A DNA stretch of 64,000 nucleotides from Silene latifolia. Taxonomy: Eukaryota > Streptophyta > Magnoliopsida > Caryophyllales > Caryophyllaceae. The stretch covers positions 54,307,401 to 54,371,400 of the forward strand of contig NC_133529.1 in the NCBI RefSeq assembly GCF_048544455.1, read 5' to 3'. Below, piece by piece: positions 36,204-47,233 of this stretch (position 1 is the first letter of the stretch; the number at the start of each line of letters is the position of its first letter). A program made the translations under genes and the position numbers. The notes beneath the pieces were generated by a model. That model searched no databases and was not told the origin of the DNA. It saw only the letters and a program-made list of their open reading frames with translations.

Positions 36204-36785
36204 ATGTCGTCAAGTTCATCAACTTATAGTGGTTCATATTATTCATCCGCTGATGATGATGAAGCATCATATGAACCTCTTATAGGACCCCCAAGTAGAT
36301 TTATGTACGCTAAACCCTTTACGTGCATCATTCACAATCTCCCGTATACAGAGGACGGGCATGGAAAGGCTATACTCTCGTATAGCCTTCACTGGTTAAT
36401 AGGTTTGATTCAGTTAGTCGGATTGAATTTGGTTCAAACTATCTACTTGGACAATGATGCGCATGATGGCTTCGGGCAGTGCGCCCTCATCGAGTTTGGC
36501 GGGGGTGAGGAGCGGGAATGCTTTCGTCAGGCTCGCAAACTTGAGCGGGCATTCTATAACAATGACTCTTCGAGACTCTGGTTTGATCACGATGATCAGC
36601 GGGTAGGCCCATATTTATGGGTTGCGAATGAATCTGACCGTCTCCTACTACTTCCGATTCTGCACCGCCAAGGTCGCATTGCCGGGACAGTGTCGTTGGA
36701 ATGGGAAAACGACTGTGTGGATTGGGCTGAAGGTGAAAGAGACATATATGGTGATATTGTCTCTGAATTCCAGAGGATGGGGTAA
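36204..36785 (+). CDS. XS-like domain protein, copy B, intact cargo gene of the CACTA element
   Basis: The intact protein has 193 residues. Residues 1-30 are Ser/Asp-rich and probably disordered. The core, residues 38-160, starts KPFTCIIHNLP (38-47), has a central strand CALIEF (93-98), then a helix CFRQARKLERAF (106-117) and GPYLWVANESD (135-145). This order of blocks fits the XS domain, an RRM-like RNA-binding fold known from SGS3 and IDN2 in plant RNA silencing. The zinc finger and coiled coil of SGS3 are absent. The ATG is preceded by a TATA-like site 97 bases upstream and AACGGTT repeats. Of three copies in this element only this one is open. Role is unknown; interference with or use of host small-RNA pathways is a hypothesis. 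A divergent RRM is the main alternative. Confidence 0.68.
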   Translation: MSSSSSTYSGSYYSSADDDEASYEPLIGPPSRFMYAKPFTCIIHNLPYTEDGHGKAILSYSLHWLIGLIQLVGLNLVQTIYLDNDAHDGFGQCALIEFGGGEERECFRQARKLERAFYNNDSSRLWFDHDDQRVGPYLWVANESDRLLLLPILHRQGRIAGTVSLEWENDCVDWAEGERDIYGDIVSEFQRMG

Positions 36786-36987
36786 CAAAAAACATACTCC
36801 CTCCATTCAACTCCACACTACACATTTGCTTTTTCACGTTTGTCAACGCTTGTTTTACGCGATTTTTTTTTCTTTAGCTTGATATTTTAATATACTCCTA
36901 AAAACCTAAGTCATTATAATAAAAGTTTGATATTTTTCTGGTGATATTGTCTCTGAATTCCAGAGGATAGGGTAACAAAAAACGTAA
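36748..36987. repeat. Short direct duplication of the XS-B gene end flanking a Stowaway-like MITE remnant
   Basis: The stretch GGTGATATTGTCTCTGAATT... through the stop and GGGTAACAAAAAAC occurs at about 36748-36793 and again at 36941-36985, nearly identical. Between them lies DNA starting TACTCCCTCCATTC, the left end of a Stowaway-type MITE, without a matching right end. This suggests abortive repair after MITE movement duplicated the gene tail. Confidence 0.65.
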
Positions 36988-37071
36988 CAAAAAACATAAA
37001 TAATTAAACTTTAATTCAAACCACCACCATAATCCAAATACAACTTACAATGCCAGATAATAATTAAAGAC

Positions 37072-37620
37072 TTAATTATTAGAATCTGATGAAGTATTAG
37101 GATACTCATTATGAATTTCGGTATAGAGCAAGTCGTAGATCGGCCCTTCATTATCACCGGAAAGCGCAGATGGAATGGCCTCTTTCTCCCATGACATAGG
37201 CACGGTGGCAAGAATGTGATGCTTCCTGCAATGTTTCAGTAGATCATGATTAAGATGGGTCGCAACCCATACATAAGGGCCTTGTTGTTTCTCATCCGAA
37301 TAGAAGTCCTCTTTGCCCGCATCTTCCCCCGCAAATCTAGCCCCTAATTTTCTTGTCTGACGAAAACTATCATGGCAGTTGGCTTCGTCAAACACGATAA
37401 AAGCGAAGCATACAAAACCTTGCTTGTTTGTAGACACAGGGTACACTTTTTTAACCGCGGTGAAACCGGAGTCATGAAGCATTTGCGTCAACCACCCAAA
37501 ATTAGGGTTTAAACCCTTTCCATTCACACCATAATGAACCGGGAGATTATGGAGAATGCAAGTAAAAGGTCGTCATGCGTAACGAGAATGTGATTGTAGC
37601 TCCGATATCAAAGCCGATAT
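37072..37620 (-). pseudogene. XS-like domain protein, copy C, start lost and one nonsense codon
   Basis: The frame gives SRYA, a stop (TGA 37573-37575), then RPFTCILHNLP, GLNPNFGWLTQMLHDSGF, CFAFIVF, SFRQTRKLGARF and GPYVWVATHLNHD, ending SDSNN at 37072. It aligns along its length with copies A and B, and best with the canonical XS pattern at its N-terminal half. The stop lies where Arg (CGA) would fit, a C-to-T change. The expected start codon position (37618-37620) reads ATA TCG instead of ATG TCG. A TATA box CTATAAATA (minus, 37701-37709) is about 85 bases upstream. About 183 codons. A start at a downstream codon would lose the first strand. Confidence 0.65.
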
Positions 37621-37799
37621 TTTTTAGAGAGAAATTTAGAAAGAAATTAAAGAGTAAATGTTTGATAATTTAGAATTTGACCTAAAACATTATGAAGACA
37701 TATTTATAGAATTATTTTGGTCAAATTGAATATTATTGGTCAAATTGAATATTTATTAAAGTTCAGTTTTGAATGCAGTAATCAAATTGAAAAATCTAA

Positions 37800-38185
37800 T
37801 CAAATACTGACAACGGTTGAATTGAAAAACCGTTATTTCATAATAGAAAATAATAATGGTTACAAAAAATCCGTAGCTATAACATAACAACGGGTAACAA
37901 AAACCGTTGCTGGTGTTAATTTAATAACGGTTTTCGAAATGCCGATATCTTAAACTGGTAACGGTTTTCTAACAACCGTTGATAAGAGTGATTCTATAAC
38001 GAGTTTTTGGAAACCGTTAAAAGTTTTTGACAACGGTTTGTTAAGCAGCCGTTGTCAAATTATAATAACAACAGTTTTCGAGGGAAACCGTTATTCCTAT
38101 TAGCGCGGTCTAGGTTTCCGCCAATATTTGGAAAACGGTAATCTAAGTGTCGTTATTAAATGCATTAAACCGTTGTGAGACGCTC
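37800..38185. repeat. CACTA right subterminal AACGGTT cluster
   Basis: At least fourteen ACGGTT/AACCGTT motifs in both orientations are spaced about 20-40 bases apart. They mirror the left cluster. The cluster also lies just upstream of XS-like copy C. Confidence 0.82.
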
Positions 38186-38248
38186 CTTATTGATTGCCAC
38201 ATTTGGCGTAATGTACGCTCCTTATTGATTGCCAGATTTGGCGTAATG
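38186..38248. repeat. Duplicated right terminus of the CACTA element
   Basis: The terminal segment CGCTCCTTATTGATTGCC(A)... ATTTGGCGTAATG occurs twice in tandem (period about 32 bases). Only the outer copy is followed by TTG matching the left duplication, so it is the end that was used. Confidence 0.75.
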
Positions 38249-38251
38249 TTG

Positions 38252-38867
38252 GCTACGTTCTCACTATAATTGCACTAAGAATTGATCACTCACAATATGA
38301 GGAATTGAGGATACAAGTTACATAATTTTCTCCTTCTTTTATAGTTAAATGTCAAAGTAATAGCTTCCATGTAACTTAACTATATTCATTACTTTATTAA
38401 TATACAAAAAAGTTATTGGTCAATTAGTAACACATCTTCATTAGGTTTTAACAGTAACCATCTGCTTTATAATTGAGGAAGTTAACTAAAAATATCAGGA
38501 TTATTAGTTTATAGCACTGTTGAAGCTTGTGTTAAATTTTTGTCGTACACTAATCTTGTTGAGTGATTTAATTAATCACTACCTAGATGTTTTGCAACTT
38601 TTCTTCCACTTTCAAGCTCCAACTTCCAGGATCTTTGGTTATGTTAATGTACATCATGTTATTGTATCATGAGCTTTCTGCATGCACATATACTATTCCT
38701 TTACTGCGTCAGTGCACTTCCAATTTTTTTACCTACCGTAATGAAGAAAAAAAAATGAAAAAAAAAAGTTGAAAATTTGTACCCCTCGGTTTAATTCAAG
38801 AAATATGTGAGAATTATGAACAAATCTATGGAAACGAAAAGAATAGAGCAAGGATTTGATAACCTAA
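38252..38867 (-). other. Copia LTR remainder and anonymous AT-rich DNA
   Basis: The first part continues the Copia LTR split by the CACTA element (gctacgttctcactataattgcac). Its outer end could not be fixed. The rest, up to the Helitron-type end at 38868, shows no gene; the open frame at 38587-38772 has no recognisable features. Confidence 0.5.
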
Positions 38868-41800
38868 CTAGTTTTATGACCCGTGAAAATCACGGGTTTT
38901 ATTGTTTTTGTTCTTTTATTTTTACGATATCGCTCATGAATGCGTTATTCGGCTTGTTTGTCTTCTTGCTTATTATCTTGGAGATATGTTGGTAGGATAC
39001 CTAAGCAAGGCAATAAGGAGAGTCATGAGGATAAGATATATTATATCTAAGGGGGTTTGGGAATTTATTATATTAGAATAGTTGGAACTTGTTGGAAATC
39101 ACAACCTCTTTATTGAACAATGACACCAAAACTCATGAATCCCTCATTTTAAAGAACATACGAATGTCCATTCTCTGATTTCGAAGGCTGGTATTGCATA
39201 TAGATTAATGGGAAATTGTATCGTCTTGTGTTTCATCAGAGCACTTTATACAATTTATTCACAAAACCTAGAAGCAAAAGTCAACAAAAAATATGGAAAA
39301 ACGTAAAATTGCATTCAAATAGTGGAATATTAAGTTTGCAAATTACTCTTATTTTGCTAAGGCCCTCATTGTCTTTGTCTTTTTACTGATTGTTGTCTTG
39401 TTGTATTAATCATTATCGGTCCCCTTTCTATTTTTGTTCCCTGCTTTTTTTACGGTGTTTAGATTGTCTCTGGATTTCGAGGGCGCTTGACTTTGTCACG
39501 GTGGTTATTCAGTTCACTCAACATTGACGACTTTTGGTATTCTAGTACTTGATATATTGTCTTTAGTCTTGTTTTGGTGCGTTCTAAGAATCTTGGTCCC
39601 ATTTTTATCCGGCAAATAAACAAAAGGTTGGACACTTAAACATCTAATTCTATTCCGTATTACCTAGTGTATTCTAATGAAAAAAGAAATGTAAAATAAA
39701 GTAAAAATGTAAAATAAATAAATGAATGGATAATAATGATCTTTTATAACTGAATTTTACATATTGTCTTTAGTCAATTAGAGACAATATGAATAATGCG
39801 TAGAAAGCGTTCTGTTAAAATACAACTTATGTTTATCTTACTAATTAGGCTAAATTTACAAGTTTATTTTCTTAAATTCAAAGGAGTTTGTTAAACTTTT
39901 TCAGCAAATAATACATTTATAATTCTTGTCGATTTGTCGGTCTTGCAACATCGTCCTTGTAAATTCAATTGATTTCCAACGTATTGGGAAAAATATTATT
40001 GAAATGATTTTTGTATAACGAAAGACCTAAGTGATATACTTAAATTATTAGCAAGGAGTTGATGACATGTGACTTATACAAATAAAATTTTAGAATAAAT
40101 ACGCATTCAATATTTTTTAAAATAAATTTTATGTGAGCAATTTTTGGGAAGATACACGAGAAAATGTATCTGTTCAACAATGACATCATCTAATTTCATT
40201 TCTATCTTGTCAATTAGAGTAATCTCTATATCTCTTGTTGTTGGTGAATTTTTATCTGAGAAGTTTTAACACCTATCCCAATAAATTCTAAAGAAATAAG
40301 GATGCACAATTTGTATTATTATACTTCCATTTTTTTAATTATCTGCGCAATAATTAAGATTAGGAAAAAGTTTGCAATTGGTGGAGTAATGTGAGAATTT
40401 AACCCTTAAACGATGACATTTATTTTGTAATTTTTTAAAAAATTATAAGAAGCATTTGGTAAAAAGCACAACCCAAAGTAGAAATTAAAGAAAAAAGAGT
40501 GATAATATAAAAATAGACAAAAAAGAGAAGTGGGGTGATAATTAAAAAAATATTCTTAAGAATTGATTATGAGAAAAGAAAAATATATACAAATCATTAC
40601 AAAAAAATAAACAATTCTCGAAGAAATATTGGGAGTGCTAGAAGAAAATATTTGATGGAAAACAAAAAATAATTTAAAGGTTTGAAAGCATTCAAAGTTG
40701 AAACAATGAATTGGAGAATGATCATTGGATTCCAATCAAAAACCATGCAAAATATTTACCTTGATCCACATTAAAAGATCAAATTTATATCCTTGGAGCA
40801 TATAACTTCAACACTTCCATTAAGACATTTGATTTATAATCTGTTATTGACTAAGATATTTAATTTATAACCTGATTGACAAAATACAAGTTGAAGAGTA
40901 CACGAAAAACTAATAAAGTGCACGAAAGGGTGTAAGACAATTTGTACAATTTATTAAATTTGTCAATTAATATTCCAAGAGTTGAAATAATTAGATATTC
41001 ATACTAAAATTTGATATTACGCATACACTATAATAATTAAAAAAAGGAAAACTCAATAAAAATGAATTATATTCAAGTCAAAAGATAATTGCAAAGAAGT
41101 TCCATAGCCATTATTTCCAGATTTCATGCAATGTTTTTTATATGCGAGTATGTCATCCTCCTGCAATTTTAATACAAACACAACAACAATAATTAAAATG
41201 ATTATTCTAACTCTTAATTAATTCAAAATATAATAAGAATAAAAAGTTAAATAATTCAATTGGTTATATATGCATACTTTACCCATCAACTTTTTGGATG
41301 AAAATGAGAAATAGGATTGTTGTAATATTTATATAAGAAATTTTTTGTAATTAATTATCTAATAAATTTCAAGAATTTATTTGAGAGAAGAAAAATATTT
41401 TGTGAACTAAGGGGGAGATAAAAAAAAGTATGGTGAAATAAATACAAAGTATAATAATTGTGAGAAAAAATCAAAAGACCGTCTATTAAATAGAAGAAAT
41501 AAAAATTTAATGAATAGGTAGATTAATACCAAATTTATGAGAGGAAAATAAAGAGTTTGTATTAATTTTTTTGTGTGTTTGCAACTAATATTTGTTATTT
41601 TATTTGTATTTTATAAGTATGTAACACATGGTATTTAGAGATTACTTTTAGTTAGATAATCAAGTAATTAATATAATTGAATTATTATTAACCAATAGAA
41701 AAATTACACAAAAATAATAACTAAATATGATTCTAACTCTTAATTAATTCAAAACATAATAAGAATAAAAAATTTAAATAATTCAATTGGTTATATATGC

Positions 41801-43051
41801 ATATTTTACCTACCAACTTTTTGGATAAAAATAAAAAAGAGGATTGTTGTAATATTTATGTAAGAAAAATTATATAACTAATTATCTAATTAATTTCAAG
41901 AATTTATTTGAGAGAAGAAGAATGTTTTGTGAACTAAGGGGGGGATAAAAAATTATGGTGAAATAAATACAAAGTATAATAATTGTGAGGAAAAACCAAA
42001 AGACCACTTATTAAATAAAAGAAATAAAAATCAAATGAATAGGTAGATTGATACAAATTTATGAGACAAAAATAAAGAGTTTGTATTTATTTTTGTGTTT
42101 GCAACTAATATTTTTTATTTTGTTTGTATTTTATAAGTATGTAATACATGGTATTTAGAGATTACTTTTAGTTAGATAATCAAGTAATTAATATAATTGA
42201 ATTATTATTAACCAATAGAAAAATTACACGTGGATTAAAAATTAAATTCTTTAAGTATGTTTTTAACTATATTATATATTTTTTTATTATTAGGAAAATT
42301 TAATATAGACATAAATATAGAGTAATGAGAAATGAACTATAAAAGGTCTAACTTTTTTTTTTATTATTATTTTACAAAATACATATTGCATGAGAATTGT
42401 TTAGGGAGTTATCTTCCCAAGTAAAAAATGGTAGATATTTTGTCTTCCCTTTTATTTATAAATCATATTTATAGATTTACATGTGTATTCAATTTAATGA
42501 ATTTGAGCAAGTTTATTACAATAATATTTAAGAAGGAGTTGCAAATATAAATAATTTAAATTAGAGTGATGTAAATTTTTATTTTTCGTTTAACCAATTG
42601 TAGTTTTAAAAATTAAAATGTCAATTTTTAATGTTAAGTATGTTATTATTTGCCCTTAATATTTACAAATTCTTTATTATTTCATAAACGGCGTAAAATT
42701 AGAATAATGTGATATTTATTTGTTACTTAAAATATTCTAAGAATAAATGTAGAAATTGAAAATTTAGTATGAATTTTGATTCTTAATTGTTTTTTAGTTT
42801 ATCTAGAAATTAAAAAGGCCAAAATTTAATGTTTGTTATGCTAATTTATTTTTTATGTAAATATTTTTTAATTTGTGTATCGTTTTAAATGGATCGTTAT
42901 ACGAACATAAATTACCCTCTTAATTAAACACGTCATACTACATGGAGGATTGGTGACGTGGAATTTTGGTAATGCAAGGTGGCATTTAGTAGTATGAGGT
43001 GGCATTGTCTACGTGGACTTTTAAGGTTACCCTTTTAATAATATTTATAGA
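38868..43051 (-). mobile_element. Helitron-like element, non-autonomous, 4.2 kb
   Basis: Read on the minus strand it starts TCTATAAATATTATTAAAAG (43051 inward) and ends with the hairpin CCCGTGATTTTCACGGG, eleven bases and CTAG (38868). It sits between A and T (A38867, T43052), as Helitrons do, with no target duplication. No Rep/helicase frame is visible. A 527-bp tandem duplication (41203-41729 and 41730-42229) lies inside. The rest is AT-rich without genes. Confidence 0.62.
41203..42229. repeat. Tandem duplication, 527-bp period
   Basis: Two copies start ATTCTAACTCTTAATTAATTC at 41203 and 41730 and run through AATAGAAAAATTACAC. They are clearly similar but differ by many substitutions and small indels, so the duplication is old. 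Non-coding. Confidence 0.85.
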
Positions 43052-44258
43052 TTAAATAAGGGTGTTTATTCAATAATTCGGATCGAAGACCGGACCGGAC
43101 CGAACCGTGTAATTTGGTCCGGAACAAACGGCCATATTTTATTTGGCCACATCCAGGGTCCACCTATATATCCATTAACTTGGTCTATTCTGGACCAAAC
43201 TGAATCGAGTGAGCACCGGATTGTGGACCAAACTTACATGACGAATATATTTTATAAAAACTGTATGACTAACAAAATATTTCTCCTAATCTGCTAATAT
43301 TATTTTGACATATATTCTACAACTTAAAAAAAAAAACTAAATCTTAGATCCCTACTATAAAATATAAACTATATCAATCGTTGAAATGATCAAAGAATGA
43401 TCAATATATTATTTGGTCCAAAAGATTTGGTCAAGTTCACTCACTTTTTTTTTTGTTTAGACCGAATGAGACTATAACTATGGTTCGGTGTACGGTCCAA
43501 CTCTTGTTTGGTTTTCGATCCATAAAGTTTGGTTTCGATTTGATCTGTTTTGATCTTGAACACCCCTTTGAATTAGAAATCTTTTAATTAATTGATGAAA
43601 TTATTAAACTAAAATGTTTAGAAAGATCAAGTAAAACGAACCTCAAATAGCCTCAACTTCTCTCATATTTTGAGGGTAATAACCCTAATTTAAACAAATA
43701 GAGTAATTATTTGGACATGTAAAAGAGGTCACCACACAAAGCCAAAAATTGTTCCTCCCGAAAAGTATAGGTCCAAGCAATTTATCGAAAAGAAGAGCAT
43801 TCAAAATGTAAGATGGTAATCCTTCCAAAAAAAAATGTAAGATGGTCCATGATGATTATGGTTTTGAGTTTAAAATTACAAATGTAAAAAAGATATGTTT
43901 TCCCGAGGAAAGGGACAAAGACAACATATCACCATCGAAGTGAGTAAAAGCCGATATCGACAGCCAAAAAACAATATCAGTCCAAAAGATATAAAGATCG
44001 ATGAGAATTTAGCATGATTATAGGGAGTTGGGGACGACGTACTACCATGCAAATCATACCAAAGCAAATCTAACCAAGTTGTAACTCCATTATTTAATTA
44101 ATTCATTACTATTAAGAGTTGATTAGATGTTTGTTTTAAGAGTTAATTCATTGGAGGTTCAATAATTAGTCTCCCTTAAAATGGTTATATTTTAAGAATA
44201 AAGTAGGATAAATACTATCGCACATCTCACATCCCACATCCCACATAAATATATTGTA
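43052..44258. other. Anonymous AT-rich intergenic DNA
   Basis: I see no gene. A stretch near 43085-43560 repeats GGTCC/GGACC-containing words (ggtccggac, ggaccaaac, ggtccaa), as in some degenerate repeats, without clear ends. The minus frame at 43876-44067 has no supporting features. Confidence 0.5.
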
Positions 44259-44454
44259 ATCCCTCCTATTCACTCATTTCTGTCCTTTTTCCGTTTTCAT
44301 GATAGTCGGATTTTCTTCTCTTTTTCCTTTTTTGAAAGGTTTTGTGTGGTTCAAATTCAATTATATGTAGGGTAGAGTGTTTTGTGTGGTCCAAAATCAT
44401 TTTCTTATTTTTTGTGCAAAATGAAAGGAGAAGAAATGAGTGAATAGGAGGGAG
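44259..44454. mobile_element. Stowaway-like MITE, 196 bp
   Basis: It has perfect 22-bp terminal inverted repeats (TCCCTCCTATTCACTCATTT... and its complement) and a TA duplication at 44257-44258 and 44455-44456. Ends and target fit mariner-type Stowaway MITEs. It is non-coding. Confidence 0.85.
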
Positions 44455-44560
44455 TATGAGATACAACTTTTGTTATAGGCATTCTTTGTTTTTTTGTCTA
44501 AGACGAATAGTCAGATATATCCGTTAAACAAGAACTTGTGAATCAATATATATCTATCTA

Positions 44561-47233
44561 TCTATATTATTAAAGGAAGCTTTTTTCGAGCGATATTAGA
44601 GTATCCAGCTTTTGCGAAATACTTTCAAGCAAAATAAAATAAAAAATTAAAGAGTCCAAATTCTAGAAATTGTAAAACTCAAGAGTTGTTATTGAATCAA
44701 AGTCGTAATTAACTCTTATTCAGTATTCTAATACAATTTAAATTCAAAAGACCATGCTATATATACATGCGGACATGCCTACTTCCAATTTATCTAATCA
44801 AGGAGGTTCTTATTTTTGTTTTTGTCACCCTCAATAGAGAAACGCCATCATGATTTCTTTGTTTAATTTGGTTGATATATATTGTTGCCTTTATTTATGT
44901 TTTTTTCATTTTAATATAATTAGCAAGCATATATGTTTAATGTGATTATATTATGCATGCTTTTGTTCTTTGATTTACTTAAATTGATCTAACTTATTTA
45001 ATTTTCAGAATTATGAATTTTTATAGGCGTTTCAATTTACTCTATGTCTTGCATTCAGGTAATTCTCCTCTTTTTTAAGATTTTCAATGTACTATAACTC
45101 TACTACCTCTTTCATTATTTTATTGTCATATACTTCGGAAAGTATATACTTCGGAAAGTATATACTTCGGCCGCAAGGTAAAGGCGCACACGCATGAATT
45201 ACTAACCTATCGAAGTGATTCTATCTCTATTTTAACCCATGTTTGTTTTGTATAGTTTGTGAGCAGTATTAGAGAGTGTGAGAGTTTTAATGAATTCAAC
45301 TATTTGAAACAAAATAATTCAGGTAGAAGCGCCGGATCGTTTCACCAAGGTCTTGATGTAAGCTTATCCGAGGAGCGTGACTGTATATTCGTCGTCGTTT
45401 CGCGATATATGTCATTACATGGAAAATTTTGTAAAAATATATCTATTATATACATAAGTAACTTTTTACCTTTACGATCCGTCATAATTTTGTACAAAGT
45501 ATGAATTAAATATTTTAAAAATAGTTACTGTTTGCTGGACTCTGGTGGTTGAAGTGATTTCGAAGAGTACCCGTGAATAAGATCTTATTTACACTTTGAG
45601 ATAGTTTAACAAATTTGAAAAATTAACAATTTGAGACCGTATAAAAAGATCGTAAAATCAACAATTTGAGATATTCTAGCATCATAGAAGTACAAATCCA
45701 TATCATGTATAACATAATGTAATAAGAAAAAAAATAACAATTAACGTTAGAGTTCTGATTCGATTTGGGGTCTAAATATAGCCATTAACAATTCGTGTTG
45801 TTACCTATTTACTTATCCTACAAGAATGAGAGATACATACTCATGTTCTATGTTTGATCTACACAAATAGTATTATACATCCAGTTATATCATAAGTATT
45901 GTACAACCAAGGTATAAGAATCCGAGCTTATATCTATTTTTTCTGAGCTAATTCAAAGTTCATGTTTTTAATGTGTAAATGGACGAGTTCAATACTTTCT
46001 AATAAAGCTCATATTATTTAACATAAAGCTCGGATACTTTATCAAAAAGCTCAGATTCTACACCGTACAATATATAACTGGTTGTATAATCCATGAATTG
46101 ATTAATCTATGATATATATTCTAATGATTACTTCTTTAATCATTAAAAATTCATATCATTGCGTGAGTTACATTGAAATAAACCGCGTTTAGATTGTGTT
46201 TTACGAAGTTACTATGAGTAAAATCCAATTACTTCCTCTTCATATAGATTTTACGGAGTAATTGGAACGAAAATTCAGAATAATGTCCATATACTCGATA
46301 TGGGAGAGTTCAACTTATACGTATAAAACTATTCTTAAAAACAAAATATTAGAAGACACTCAAATTTAACTATTTGAATTTAATTCACACTCAATGAATA
46401 ACACTACTTTTTCCATCGAGTCCATACCATATTGTTTATCCCATTAATTGTACTTCGTATAACTCTATCTAGAATTTATAGAACATACATACCAATATAC
46501 CATATTACACTATTACGACTTTTGTATAATACTATCCCAAAATTTGTCTATCTAGAATTTGTAGAAAATCTATGAGGTTAGAGATAAAAATAAAAGTAGA
46601 ATAATTAAAATATAGGAAACTTGGAAAAAAAAATAAGAGTGATTTTTGAACTAATAAAAGTACCGGTAAGTCTTGCTTAAGACGAGAAGTATTCGTCTTA
46701 AGCTTAAGACGAGTTAAATACTACCAGCCCATATTTGAGGTTTCTTATGACTTATGAGTGTTGTGTTTGACATGGACGTCCTTTAATAATTTGACACGGA
46801 ATCCAGTTTTATAATACATCTGTCACAATTAAATGTTTATATATGTTTTATACACAAAGATTAAGGCACAAAGAAAGAGAAATTGTTTTTAATATTATTA
46901 AAGAATAAAATAGAGAATAAAAAATATCCAAAATATAAACGTAGCTGGAGCTGCAACACCAAAAAAAAGAAAGTGTAAACTATTGATCGGGACGGAGGGA
47001 GTGTTTTTTTTTTAATCATAAAACTTAGGTCTTGCGGATAGTATAGCCAAAATTTAAAGTAGACATAATAGATTTGTTATTAGTTCATCAGAACATTAAT
47101 GTCTTACATGAGTGGAACACAGCACAAACAGGATAGCATATAGTTGCGATTGTGAGAACACTTTTTGATTAATACATTATACACGACAGAGCACTACAAA
47201 AAGGCACGTGCATCGCACGGGCATTAAATCTAG
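44561..47233 (+). mobile_element. Helitron-like element, non-autonomous, 2.7 kb
   Basis: The 5' end is TCTATATTATTAAAGGAAGC after A44560. The 3' end is an imperfect hairpin GGCACGTGCATCGCACGGG at about 47203-47221, then ATTAAATCTAG before T47234. No Rep/helicase is seen. Internal notes are a triple TATACTTCGGAAAG repeat (45128-45172) and the right edge of a Stowaway-type MITE (GGACGGAGGGAGTG near 46983). The frame at 45259-45504 is unsupported. Confidence 0.58.

Larger units (their letters stand above)
13745..38248 (-). mobile_element. CACTA (En/Spm-type) DNA transposon carrying accessory genes, with nested insertions
   Basis: The left terminus is TACTACGCCAAATAAG and the right terminus, read inward, is CATTACGCCAAAT. 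Both are degraded from the CACTACGCCAAA ends common in plant CACTA elements. The flanking 3-bp duplication is TTG (13742-13744 and 38249-38251), the size expected for CACTA, and removing the element restores a continuous Copia LTR. Subterminal AACGGTT repeats lie inside both ends. Subtracting the solo LTR with its nested Athila (13.6 kb) and the 1.1-kb solo LTR leaves about 9.8 kb. Coding content is a TNPA-like/Ulp1 gene, a GRF-zinc-finger gene and three XS-like genes. I see no TNP2 transposase. Most genes read on the minus strand. Confidence 0.82.

Noticed and set aside
36204..36785. Reading the XS-like protein as a host gene that the transposon merely borders
   Set aside because: It lies well inside the CACTA ends with matching TSD, is flanked by the element's own AACGGTT repeats, and has two homologues in the same element.
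43085..43560. GGTCC/GGACC-rich stretch as a fourth dyad family
   Set aside because: Words are irregular and the stretch has no LTR or promoter context; could be a degenerate repeat.
46675..46730. Repeated CTTAAGACGA words (possible foldback element)
   Set aside because: Short inverted words are visible but no matching second end or target duplication was found nearby.
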